Below are positions 33,802-42,776 of a DNA stretch of 64,000 nt, piece by piece (positions within the stretch are counted from its first letter, which is position 1; each line of letters begins with the position of its first letter). Both the position numbers and the translations under genes were made by a program. The notes below the pieces were generated by a model. It had not been told where the DNA came from. It saw only the letters and a list, made by a program, of their open reading frames with translations, and did not search any database. This DNA is from G963662655 sp963665015 (GTDB taxonomy: Bacteria > Cloacimonadota > Cloacimonadia > Cloacimonadales > JAIOQZ01), in assembly GCA_963665015.2 (NCBI GenBank), contig CAXXSY010000005.1:1-64000 (forward strand). The letters run 5' to 3'.

Positions 33802-36606
33802 ATGCGCCTGAAATCGCGTATTGGTATCCTGATTGTTCCGGTGCTTCTCCTGGGATTGATCCCGGCGCTATGCAACGCCGAGAATATCCTGATCTGGGAT
33901 AACGATGACGACAACATCATCCCGGTCCCGGGGGAATACTATCAATTGGGCTACGAAGAAGGATTTGAGAAAGCGCTGACGGAACTTGGATTTGAATTTG
34001 AAACGGTCAGCGTATTACCTACCGATTTGTCTGATTACGATGTGATGTTCATCACATTAGGAGTATGGTGTACAGGATGCGGAAGCACACCACCCAGTGC
34101 GGTCGGCACTGCAGATCAGGCCAGATTGGTCGAATTTTTGGATGATGGCAAGGCCATCTACATCGAAGGAGTCGATGTTGGCTCCGATCATGTCGGAACG
34201 GAATTTTTCAATCGCTTTGGAACTGAATATGTCGCGGACTACGACGGTTTTATCGATGGCGTCGAAGGTGTCACACCGGGACTGATGAACAACCTCTCTT
34301 ACGGAGTCAATACCAACGACAGCGCTCACCAGTTCGTGGACGTGTTTGCCGCGGGCGACGGAATCGCCTATCAGTATATGTCGAACGAAGGCGTGAGTGG
34401 CGTCTATTACGATAGTCCCAGTGGCTACCGGACAATCTGCACTTCCGTGGTGTTCACCGCACTGCTTGAAGAAGGCGAGAACACATGGGAAGAGATGATG
34501 TCCCGCTACATGTCGTTCCTTGTGAATGGCGACGTGGCTCTTCTGGGTCTCGACCGGGAATCCTACGATTTCGAGTATGTGAGCATCGGATATCCCGAGA
34601 CGTTCACCGTCACCATGGTCAACAACGGAACCGCGATGCTCGAGATCAGCGAGGTCGAGACCTCGCAAGGCTACTTCTACGTCAACGAAGAAGGCCCCTT
34701 CATCCTGGACATGCACGAAACCATGTCGATCGAGGTCACCTGCATGCCCACCGAGCCGGGCGAATTCAACGAAACCGTCCGATTCGTCAGCAACGACCCG
34801 AACGGTGACACCATCCTGAATCTGCATGCCTTGTGCATCCAGCCGCCAACCCTGGAAATCACCCCCGCGCAGGTCAATTCCATCATCCGATCCTACGGTC
34901 AGACCGACACCGTGAACGTGGTATTCACCAACACCGGTAGCGGCGATCTGGATTACTCGGTCGAGGTGATCGATACCGATAACTTCGGCTGGAATCGCGA
35001 TCAGGGAGGCCCGGACGCGTTCGGATATCGCTGGTACGACAGCAACAGCCCGGACGGGCCGGAGTTTGTCTGGAACGATATCGCCAGTACCGGCACTCCC
35101 ATCCTGAACTGGAGTGCGATGGACCCGCATGTCGGAGAACGTGATTGCGGATACGCGATGCGCAGTGTGGGATTCGATTTCCCCTACTACGGGCAGACCT
35201 ACAACGAAATGTACCTGTCCCCGAATGGGTTTATCTGCTTTGATTTCAACCTGATCAATCAAGAAGCGGACGACAACTACTCTCTGCCCTGCATTATGTA
35301 TCCGCGGAACATGGTTGCTCCCTTCTGGGACGATCTGAACCTCTACCATGGCGATGTCTATATCCAGTATAATGACAACGAAACCATCATTCAATATGAG
35401 AACGCGAACATCAACGAGGGTGAATACTATGTCACCATGCAGATCGTGCTTCGGCGTGGCGGCGGAATCTCGTTCTACTACAACGAAATCGACGGCTCCT
35501 CCGACAGTGCGACCGTCGGTATCGACAATTCCACCGGCACGATAGGGCTGGAGGTCTCATACAATCAGGACTACATCCAGCCGGGTATGGCGATCGCCAT
35601 ATCGACTGGTCCGTGCTGGCTCGACTTCGATTTCGAGGGTGGAGCGCTCGAACCCGGTGAATCGGTTGATGTCGATGCGATCTTCAGTGGCTGCTACCTG
35701 CCGCAGGGCACATACCATGCCATCATAAGGGTACGAAGCAACGACCCTGTGAACCCTTTGATCGATGTCCCGGTCACCCTCATTGTCTGCAATAACGAGC
35801 AATACATGGTCAGCCTGGAGGTCTCGCTCAACAGCGAGGAATCGCCGACGGGAGCCGAAGCGTCGCTCAGCAACCAAAACGGCGATCCGGGATTTGTCTA
35901 TTCCGCGACAGTTCCCGAATCGGGCATTATCTACCTCGCAAACGTGGTGGAGGGAAGCTACGACCTGCATGTCGTCCTCGATGGATACGATGAATACGAG
36001 CAAACGGGGATTGCAGTAGATCAGGATACCGAGCTTGCGATCGAAATGATCGAGACCCTGAATCTGCCGGTCAATCTCGATATCGAAGAGACGGCCTCCG
36101 GGGTCGTGTTGACCTGGGACGCTCCCGGCAGCCGCAGTCTCCAGAGCTTCAACGTCTATCTGGACGGCGAGCTTCGGGGCAACACGACCGACGAGCAATT
36201 CCTGTGGATCGACGTACCAGTCGGCTTGCACACCCTCGGCGTGACTTGCGTCTATACGACCGGCGAGTCCGATCCGGCGGAGATCGACCACGAGTGGTTG
36301 TCCTTGTCCGGTGAGGATATGATTCCGGTGAGCGACACGTTCGCGGGTATCTATCCGAATCCGTTCAATCCTTCGACGACTTTCAAATATGGGCTGGCGC
36401 AGGAAGAACGGGTCGTGCTGGAGATTTACAATGTCCGCGGACAGCTCGTGCAGCGTCTGGATCAGGGTCGCGTGAAGGCCGGATGGCACGAGGCGACCTG
36501 GAGCGGCAACGACATGAACAATGGCTCGGTCGGTTCCGGAATCTTCCTGGTGAGGCTCAAGGCCGGAAGCTATTCTGAAGTGAGAAAGGCGATTATGCTG
36601 AAATAG
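33802..36606 (+). CDS. Secreted multidomain protein with DUF4350/GATase-like, Ig and type IX sorting domains
   Basis: 934 residues from ATG 33802 (GGAGG 7 bases upstream; an in-frame ATG 39 bases earlier is rejected because it precedes the signal peptide). Signal peptide 1-26. Residues 27-255 resemble a glutamine-amidotransferase-like Rossmann domain (ILIWDNDDD, DVMFITLGVW, GKAIYIEGVDVG) without the catalytic Cys-His-Glu set. Next come two ASH-type Ig domains (from about 258), a lectin-like beta domain with SVGFDFPYYGQTYNEMYLSP, a PEGA-like Ig, and an FN3. The type IX sorting domain begins about residue 847 (YPNPFNPSTTFKY...) and ends KAIMLK. Surface-attached or released; ligand unknown. Confidence 0.85.
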   Translation: MRLKSRIGILIVPVLLLGLIPALCNAENILIWDNDDDNIIPVPGEYYQLGYEEGFEKALTELGFEFETVSVLPTDLSDYDVMFITLGVWCTGCGSTPPSAVGTADQARLVEFLDDGKAIYIEGVDVGSDHVGTEFFNRFGTEYVADYDGFIDGVEGVTPGLMNNLSYGVNTNDSAHQFVDVFAAGDGIAYQYMSNEGVSGVYYDSPSGYRTICTSVVFTALLEEGENTWEEMMSRYMSFLVNGDVALLGLDRESYDFEYVSIGYPETFTVTMVNNGTAMLEISEVETSQGYFYVNEEGPFILDMHETMSIEVTCMPTEPGEFNETVRFVSNDPNGDTILNLHALCIQPPTLEITPAQVNSIIRSYGQTDTVNVVFTNTGSGDLDYSVEVIDTDNFGWNRDQGGPDAFGYRWYDSNSPDGPEFVWNDIASTGTPILNWSAMDPHVGERDCGYAMRSVGFDFPYYGQTYNEMYLSPNGFICFDFNLINQEADDNYSLPCIMYPRNMVAPFWDDLNLYHGDVYIQYNDNETIIQYENANINEGEYYVTMQIVLRRGGGISFYYNEIDGSSDSATVGIDNSTGTIGLEVSYNQDYIQPGMAIAISTGPCWLDFDFEGGALEPGESVDVDAIFSGCYLPQGTYHAIIRVRSNDPVNPLIDVPVTLIVCNNEQYMVSLEVSLNSEESPTGAEASLSNQNGDPGFVYSATVPESGIIYLANVVEGSYDLHVVLDGYDEYEQTGIAVDQDTELAIEMIETLNLPVNLDIEETASGVVLTWDAPGSRSLQSFNVYLDGELRGNTTDEQFLWIDVPVGLHTLGVTCVYTTGESDPAEIDHEWLSLSGEDMIPVSDTFAGIYPNPFNPSTTFKYGLAQEERVVLEIYNVRGQLVQRLDQGRVKAGWHEATWSGNDMNNGSVGSGIFLVRLKAGSYSEVRKAIMLK

Positions 36607-36624
36607 CTTCGTTTCAAACAAAAT

Positions 36625-36746
36625 GTAGGGGCAGGTCCCCGTGCCTGCCCTTCGATGCCTGGTAACCAACTGTTTATCAAGCGCTTGCAACGTCTATATC
36701 ATGTTGGCAAAGAATTGAGAGGGCAGGCACGGGGACCTGCCCCTAC
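36625..36746. repeat. 122-bp miniature inverted-repeat element
   Basis: Perfect 26-bp terminal inverted repeats (36625-36650 and 36721-36746), beginning GTAGGGGCAGGTCCCC. Each arm is itself a hairpin (GGGCAGG...CCTGCCC), so the left arm may also terminate transcription of the preceding gene. A diverged and disrupted copy lies at 50520-50801 and half-copies flank IS copy 1. Non-coding. Confidence 0.85.
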
Positions 36747-36834
36747 GACAGATAAGAGAATCGGTCGCGCATTTTCACACAGCTTGAGAGGTCTGCCCTT
36801 CTATCTGTGGCTTTAATTTTCTCGAACTTTTCTT

Positions 36835-36863
36835 TTGACAAGTGTTTGGGTGAATCGCATAAT
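36835..36863 (+). promoter_or_regulatory. Sigma70-type promoter
   Basis: TTGACA (36835-36840), 17-base spacer, CATAAT (36858-36863), 31 bases before ATG 36894. Strong match to consensus. Confidence 0.7.
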
Positions 36864-36893
36864 CTTTCAAGGTTCCAGTACACGGAGGTTAAC

Positions 36894-39800
36894 ATGAAGA
36901 AGCTATTTTTTTTCGCAATCGCACTTCTTATGTTCGGAATGTTGTTTGCCGAATGGACAATCGTCGCTACCTATCCCATCCCGGAAAGCGCCTCAGGATT
37001 GGCATGGGATGGTGAATATCTCTACTGTGGAATATACGGCGCGAACGGAGACGAAGTCTATCGGTTCGATCCCTCCGACGGTACTGGCGAGCTTTTCTTC
37101 ACCGGAACGATGGACGATACCTTCGGCATGACCTGGGACGGCGATTATCTATGGATCACCGATCACCCGGGAGGCGCGTCCGATCCCGCCATCGCCTATC
37201 AACTCGATATGGACGGGAGCATCTTGCAGCAATTCAACCTGCCGGATCACTATATGTCGGGAATCGCGTACGACGACGACGACTTCTGGGTATCGACCTA
37301 CTACGACCCGGACGGATACATCTACAAGCTCGACAATCAGGGTAATATCCTCGATGAATTCGCCGCGCCCGACAACCAGCCCTGGGACCTCTGCATGGAG
37401 GGAGAATTCCTCTGGATGGCGGACTACTGGGGCGATGCGCTCTACAAGATCGATCCCAGCGACGGAAGCCTGATCGAGAGCCACGCCTCCGAAGACGTCG
37501 ATCCGGCCGGCATCGTTTTCGACGGCACCTACCTCTGGTACTGCGACAACGGGATGAACAACGGCGATTTCCTCTACAAGGTCGATCTCGGCGGTTCGGG
37601 TAACCCCGCCATCGAACTCGGCTGGGACGAATACAACTTCGGAAACGTCGTCATCGACGAGGCGGTGAATATCTCGCTGCCGATTACCAATAACGGAATC
37701 GCCGATCTGATCATCTCCGATTTCAACTCCGACCAGTCCTCGTTCGATCTGACGGAAACCCTGCCTGTTACCGTCGTCTCGGGCGAGACATACGACTTCG
37801 GGATCGTCTGCTATCCGCAGTCCTGGGGGCAAATCGACGGCACCGGCGAGATCGTCTCCAACGATCCGATCAATCCGTCCGTGACAATCTCGCTCAGCGT
37901 TTATGGCCTCTTCGCGGAGCAGGAAATCGAATGCGATCCGGCCACGCTCGACTTCGGCACCGTGCGATCGGGCGCCCTGACCGCGCGCTATATCGAGGTT
38001 TCCAATCAGGGAGCCGGAGACCTCTCCGTCACCGGTGTCTCGATCGACAACGACATGTTCCGGATAGACGAGCCCGACCTGCCCGTCTCCATCCCGACCC
38101 GCGACACCGTGGCAATCCGCGTCTGGCTCGATGCCTCGCAGGAAGGCGATTTCTCCGTCGATATCACCATCGAGAACAACGACAGCGACGAGGGGAGCCT
38201 GATCGTACCCGTCGCTGCCACGATTTCACCGGAATCGCAGGAGATCGGCGCCGAATACTGGCACTTCCAGACCAATCCGCAGGGCGAGAAGGTGAGCGCC
38301 ATGCGCAAGTTTACCGACATCAACGACGACGGAAACGCGGAGGTGATCGTCTGCGACAACCGCTACCACGTCTATTGCCTCAACGGGGACAGCAGCGGCG
38401 AAGCGGACGTTCTCTGGCGCTTCGATACGAATATCGACGAGATCGGATACGGCTCGATCTACGACGACCGCGGACTCGACATCACTGACGACCTCAACGA
38501 CGACGGTGTTCTCGACGTGGTGATCGGAACCGCGTGGGGGAGTCGTTGCGTCTTCGCGCTGGACGGCACCAGTGGCGAAGTCCTGTGGCTCTACGATACG
38601 CATCAGACCGGCGGCGGCGGATGGGTCTATCAGGTGGATGGAAGACGCGACTTTACCGGTGACGGCGTCAGCGACATCCTCGCGGCTGCCGGTGACGACG
38701 ACGCGGGAACCGGACCGCGCGCAATTTATCTCCTGAACGGAACCGACGGCAGCGTCGTATGGATGCATCAGTTCGACAGCGCTCGGGCTACGGTTAGCTC
38801 CATCAACGACCAGGACAACGACAATGTGCCGGACGTCATCTGCGGAGGTTCTTCGAGCGGTATCGACGCCGATTTCTCTCTACTCTCCGGCGCGAACGGC
38901 TCCGTTATTTTCTCGCACAACGCGGGCGGAACCGCATGCTGGGCTGTTCTGGATATCAACGACGTCTCGGGCGACGGCGTGCAAGACATGGTGTTCGGAA
39001 CCTTCGGCGGTCAGTTGATCTGCGTCGATCACGAAGACAATGTGCAGTGGACCCACAACGAAAGCGGTCTCATCACCAAGCTCGAACGTGCGTTCCACGG
39101 CAATAACGAGTACATCATCCCCACGATTATCGGTGATAACGTCTGCCTCGCAGTGAGCGCCGAAACCGGCTCCGCAGCGACATGGTATATAGATGACGGC
39201 AACTACCTCGACTGCTCTCCCATCGGCGATATCGACGGCGACATGTATTTCGATATCCTCGGCGGCAAGCTTACCAACGAGGCGATGGCGGTTTCCGGCG
39301 ATGGCTCGTCGGAGATATGGAACACCATCATGCCCCAGCCGGTGGATCGGGTCCGCGCGATCGCCGATCTGGACGCGAACGGCAGTCCGGAGATGCTGTT
39401 CGGTCTGCGCGACGGCTACGTCGTGTGCCTCTCGGGCGGAACCAACGCCGGAGAACCCTTCGCGAACGTCACCATCAACGTCTCGACCAATTCGGGCTTC
39501 GGTACCGGGCTGGCGGATTATGAATTCAGCGGACCGGAGACCTACGCCGGCGACGTTCCGCAAGATGGCGTCGTGGTGCTGGAAAACGTCCCCTTCGGAG
39601 TCTACGATCTGACGGTTACTCTGGTTGCGCATGACGACTGGATCGCGGAAAACTTCGATATCACTTCCGATCTGGAGATCGATGTCATCCTGCATGAAAC
39701 CCTGATTCCGGTCGAATATTTCAGGGCGGAGGTCGAGGGCAACACCGTGACCCTGGAATGGGGTCCCATCCACACGCGGAATCGAAAGGGCCGGAAAGAA

Positions 39801-40289
39801 CGGCAGGACAATCGGTTCCTGGAGAGCGTTCGCCTGTACTGGGAAGAGGATATGATCGCAGGCGTGGCTGATGAGAACTATTTCATTGTGGAAAACGTAC
39901 CAAGCGGTACGCACCACTTTTCGGCGGTCAACGTTTATACCTCGGGGGTGTCCGAGCCGGAGGAGATCGAAGTGGAAGTGTTGAGCACCGACGACCCCGG
40001 TATCGAGCCATACGAGACAGCGCTTCTCGGCAACACGCCCAACCCGTTCAATCCCTCCACCGCGATCCGCTTCTCCCTCAGGGAAGATATGCCGGTCACG
40101 CTGGCGATATACAATATCCGCGGTCAAAAGGTCAGGACGCTCATCGATAAGCGGATGGAAAGAGGCGAGCACACGGCGCAGTGGCTCGGCGACGACGACA
40201 GCGGCAAACCCTGCTCCAGCGGCGTCTATCTGTACCGTATGCAGACTTCCGGCAAGACGGAAACGAAGAAGATGATCATGATGAAATAG
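36894..40289 (+). CDS. Secreted propeller/ASH/FG-GAP protein with type IX sorting tail
   Basis: 1131 residues from ATG 36894 behind GGAGG; a longer in-frame start at 36807 has no ribosome site and would hide the signal peptide (1-18, ending MLFA). Domains in order: an NHL/SMP-30-like propeller (about 20-245, repeated GxLWDGxxLW and ILDEF blades), two ASH Ig domains (about 245-455), FG-GAP/VCBS blades with Asp-rich loops (DINDDGNAEVIVCD, DLNDDGVLDVVIGT; about 470-860), a PEGA-like Ig, an FN3 carrying a basic insert (TRNRKGRKERQDNRF), and the sorting domain from about 1038 (TPNPFNPSTAIRF to KMIMMK). Paralogue of the 42777 gene. Adhesion or scaffold is likely, ligand unknown. Confidence 0.87.
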   Translation: MKKLFFFAIALLMFGMLFAEWTIVATYPIPESASGLAWDGEYLYCGIYGANGDEVYRFDPSDGTGELFFTGTMDDTFGMTWDGDYLWITDHPGGASDPAIAYQLDMDGSILQQFNLPDHYMSGIAYDDDDFWVSTYYDPDGYIYKLDNQGNILDEFAAPDNQPWDLCMEGEFLWMADYWGDALYKIDPSDGSLIESHASEDVDPAGIVFDGTYLWYCDNGMNNGDFLYKVDLGGSGNPAIELGWDEYNFGNVVIDEAVNISLPITNNGIADLIISDFNSDQSSFDLTETLPVTVVSGETYDFGIVCYPQSWGQIDGTGEIVSNDPINPSVTISLSVYGLFAEQEIECDPATLDFGTVRSGALTARYIEVSNQGAGDLSVTGVSIDNDMFRIDEPDLPVSIPTRDTVAIRVWLDASQEGDFSVDITIENNDSDEGSLIVPVAATISPESQEIGAEYWHFQTNPQGEKVSAMRKFTDINDDGNAEVIVCDNRYHVYCLNGDSSGEADVLWRFDTNIDEIGYGSIYDDRGLDITDDLNDDGVLDVVIGTAWGSRCVFALDGTSGEVLWLYDTHQTGGGGWVYQVDGRRDFTGDGVSDILAAAGDDDAGTGPRAIYLLNGTDGSVVWMHQFDSARATVSSINDQDNDNVPDVICGGSSSGIDADFSLLSGANGSVIFSHNAGGTACWAVLDINDVSGDGVQDMVFGTFGGQLICVDHEDNVQWTHNESGLITKLERAFHGNNEYIIPTIIGDNVCLAVSAETGSAATWYIDDGNYLDCSPIGDIDGDMYFDILGGKLTNEAMAVSGDGSSEIWNTIMPQPVDRVRAIADLDANGSPEMLFGLRDGYVVCLSGGTNAGEPFANVTINVSTNSGFGTGLADYEFSGPETYAGDVPQDGVVVLENVPFGVYDLTVTLVAHDDWIAENFDITSDLEIDVILHETLIPVEYFRAEVEGNTVTLEWGPIHTRNRKGRKERQDNRFLESVRLYWEEDMIAGVADENYFIVENVPSGTHHFSAVNVYTSGVSEPEEIEVEVLSTDDPGIEPYETALLGNTPNPFNPSTAIRFSLREDMPVTLAIYNIRGQKVRTLIDKRMERGEHTAQWLGDDDSGKPCSSGVYLYRMQTSGKTETKKMIMMK

Positions 40290-40415
40290 GGACCGTCTGT
40301 CAGGGAGTGAATGGAAGAAAAATCTTGCCGGGAAGCGAACCGGGCATGAGTATTGGCTTGATTTTAGTATGAATCAATCTGTTTCTGTTGAACCGCAGTT
40401 GAATAGGAGAAGCTC

Positions 40416-42545
40416 ATGAAAAAGTGTTTGATGTTGCTGATCGTAATTCTGATTGCCGTCCCCGGATGGGCGGTATATCACAAGCTGGGTGAATTCACCG
40501 ATTCGAGTCGCATGTCGAACGTAGAGGTTGTCGATCAAATCGCGTATATTTCGGATCCCGATTACGGCTTACGGATCGTCGATGTATCCGACCCGACCAA
40601 TCCTCAATTGATCGGTACCTATCAGGTCTTCAACTATTGCGGTTATGTTACGGTCTTGGATAATGTGGCGTATCTTCTGGTGCTGGAAGAAGGTCTCCTG
40701 GCGCTGGATGTCTCTTCACCCGATTCTCCCCGGTTGCTGGGTACCTATCCGCTTTCCGTGCTATCGCCGAGTTTCGTTACGATACGGGATGATATCGCGT
40801 ATGTAGCGAATTATAATTACGGGTTTCGTTTGATCGATGTATCGAATCCTGCCGAGATGGTTCAATTATTTGAATACGAGATGGAGGGATATATCCATAA
40901 CCTTGCGCTTGAAGGCAACCTTCTTTATCTTGCGGACGGCGAGGCGTATATCAAGGTGTTCAACGTTTCCGATCCTGCGAATCCTGTATTGCTGAACGAG
41001 AGCGAACTCCCCGGAGAGGCGAGCTGGATCACGGTTCAGGATGGTATCGCTTATATTGCGAGCAGATTCGATGGGCTCCAGATCGTGGATGTGTCGGATT
41101 TCATGAACATTCAGCCGATCGCCACGATTGAGCACATTGGAAATGCACAGTATGTCCTGGTACAGGATCAGACGCTCTATCTGCTAAGTGAGGGTTCCGG
41201 TCTGCGTGTTTACGATATCGCCGACCCGGTCGAACCTTCTTTGCTGGGTGTTTTCAACACATTTGCGCATGTGCGGGCACCTTTCATCTCGAATCAGATC
41301 GCATATATCCCGGATTGTAATGATGGATTGCAGATTATCGATATCATCGATCCGGAGAATGAATTGTTGCTGGGCAGTTACGACACCGGAAACCGGGCGT
41401 GGGGGATCGAAGTCGATTACGATCTCGCCTTTATCGCCAACTCCTTTTCGGGCATGAAGGTCGTGGATTTCTCGAATCCGGTCTTTCCGCTGCAATTGTC
41501 TGAATATGCTACGGATTCTCCAAGCAAGTATATAGCATATCGCGATAATCATGTTTATCTATCGGAAATGAGTTGCCGATTCCACATCATCGATGTTTCC
41601 AATCCATTTCTACCGACAATGCAGGATTTCTACGAAATTTACGGTTGCTCGACCGGCTCGGACCTATTCGCGAATGTTGCGTTCATTGGGCATATCGGCA
41701 GTATTGATGTCGTGGACTTTCAGGAACAGCACCAACCGCGTCTGCTATCGAACATCAATACGCCGGGTGTAGCCGCATCCTGTAAGCTGGTAAATAACCT
41801 CCTGTACGTGGCTGACGGTGAAGCCGGATTGCAAATTGTCGATGTCAAAGACCTGGAGAATCCGGAGATCGTGGGGAATTATTCCACTGTCCTTGACGCA
41901 ATCGAAATTGCAATCAAGGATGAGGTGGCATATGTGGCGGGTGTGACAGGTCTGTATGCGATCGACATTTCGAATCCCGGTCAGCCCGAATACATTCTGG
42001 ATATCCGTCCTCGCCAGACATCCGAAATCAGGGACTGTCTGGTACACGGAAATCTGCTGTTCTTCTCCTGCATGAACTGGAACGAAATCTATCTGTACGA
42101 TATCAGCGTACCCGAAGCGCCGGTCCATCTTCGTACCTTCTCATGGAATATGACGACATACGATATGTGCTATTACAACAGAAAGCTCTATACCGCGAAC
42201 GACTATCATGGTGTCAGCGTACTCGATCTCGATTATCTTGCGACGGACGATGCTGAAAACGTCTCGCTGCCGGTGCAATCCCTCTCCAACTACCCCAACC
42301 CGTTCAATCCATCGACCGCGATCCGCTTCTCCCTCAGGGAAGATATGCCGGTCACGCTGGCGATATACAATATACGCGGTCAGAAGGTCAGGACGCTTAT
42401 CGACGAGCGGATGGAAAGGGGTGAGCACACGGCGCAGTGGCTCGGCGACGACGACAGCGGCAAACCCTGCTCCAGCGGCGTCTATTTATACCGTATGAGG
42501 ACTGCCGGCAAGACCGAAACGAAGAAGATGATCATGATGAAATAG
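40416..42545 (+). CDS. Secreted LVIVD-repeat propeller with type IX sorting tail
   Basis: 709 residues, ATG 40416 behind TAGGAGAAG. Signal peptide 1-18. Residues 25-620 are about thirteen LVIVD repeats, each of the form A-Y-(I/V)-A-x-G-L-x-(I/V)-(I/V)-D-V-S-(D/N)-P (e.g. GLRIVDVSDPTNPQLIGTY), which fold as beta-propellers, probably two. The final 80 residues are the same sorting domain, almost base for base, as in the neighbouring 36894 and 42777 genes (PNPFNPSTAIRFSLRED...KMIMMK). Exported to the cell surface; no catalytic motif. Only 126 bases separate it from the upstream gene. Confidence 0.88.
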   Translation: MKKCLMLLIVILIAVPGWAVYHKLGEFTDSSRMSNVEVVDQIAYISDPDYGLRIVDVSDPTNPQLIGTYQVFNYCGYVTVLDNVAYLLVLEEGLLALDVSSPDSPRLLGTYPLSVLSPSFVTIRDDIAYVANYNYGFRLIDVSNPAEMVQLFEYEMEGYIHNLALEGNLLYLADGEAYIKVFNVSDPANPVLLNESELPGEASWITVQDGIAYIASRFDGLQIVDVSDFMNIQPIATIEHIGNAQYVLVQDQTLYLLSEGSGLRVYDIADPVEPSLLGVFNTFAHVRAPFISNQIAYIPDCNDGLQIIDIIDPENELLLGSYDTGNRAWGIEVDYDLAFIANSFSGMKVVDFSNPVFPLQLSEYATDSPSKYIAYRDNHVYLSEMSCRFHIIDVSNPFLPTMQDFYEIYGCSTGSDLFANVAFIGHIGSIDVVDFQEQHQPRLLSNINTPGVAASCKLVNNLLYVADGEAGLQIVDVKDLENPEIVGNYSTVLDAIEIAIKDEVAYVAGVTGLYAIDISNPGQPEYILDIRPRQTSEIRDCLVHGNLLFFSCMNWNEIYLYDISVPEAPVHLRTFSWNMTTYDMCYYNRKLYTANDYHGVSVLDLDYLATDDAENVSLPVQSLSNYPNPFNPSTAIRFSLREDMPVTLAIYNIRGQKVRTLIDERMERGEHTAQWLGDDDSGKPCSSGVYLYRMRTAGKTETKKMIMMK

Positions 42546-42721
42546 GGGCATTTGGTACTGGGTTTTCAAATCGGTGTCAGAAATATACGATTGCCAAATG
42601 TCACAATGATGATCTGTAAACATGAGCCAAGAAATAAGTAGATGTCGGTAGTTTTCTTGTGGCCTCCAATAAGGATTCTGGTGGCGATCAGGTGATTTTT
42701 TGCGAAAAATTCCACAATTGC

Positions 42722-42751
42722 TTGACAGGTTTCCATCACTTTATGTATGAT
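42722..42751 (+). promoter_or_regulatory. Sigma70-type promoter
   Basis: TTGACA (42722-42727), 18-base spacer, TATGAT (42746-42751), 26 bases before ATG 42777. One of the best sigma70 matches in the window. Confidence 0.75.
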
Positions 42752-42776
42752 TTGTTCATCTTAATAGGGGGCTATT

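Noticed and set aside
34057..40172. Long minus-strand open frames opposite the secreted genes (e.g. 34057-35394, 38880-40172).
   Set aside because: Shadow frames of high-GC coding DNA; the plus strand has signal peptides, domains and ribosome sites.
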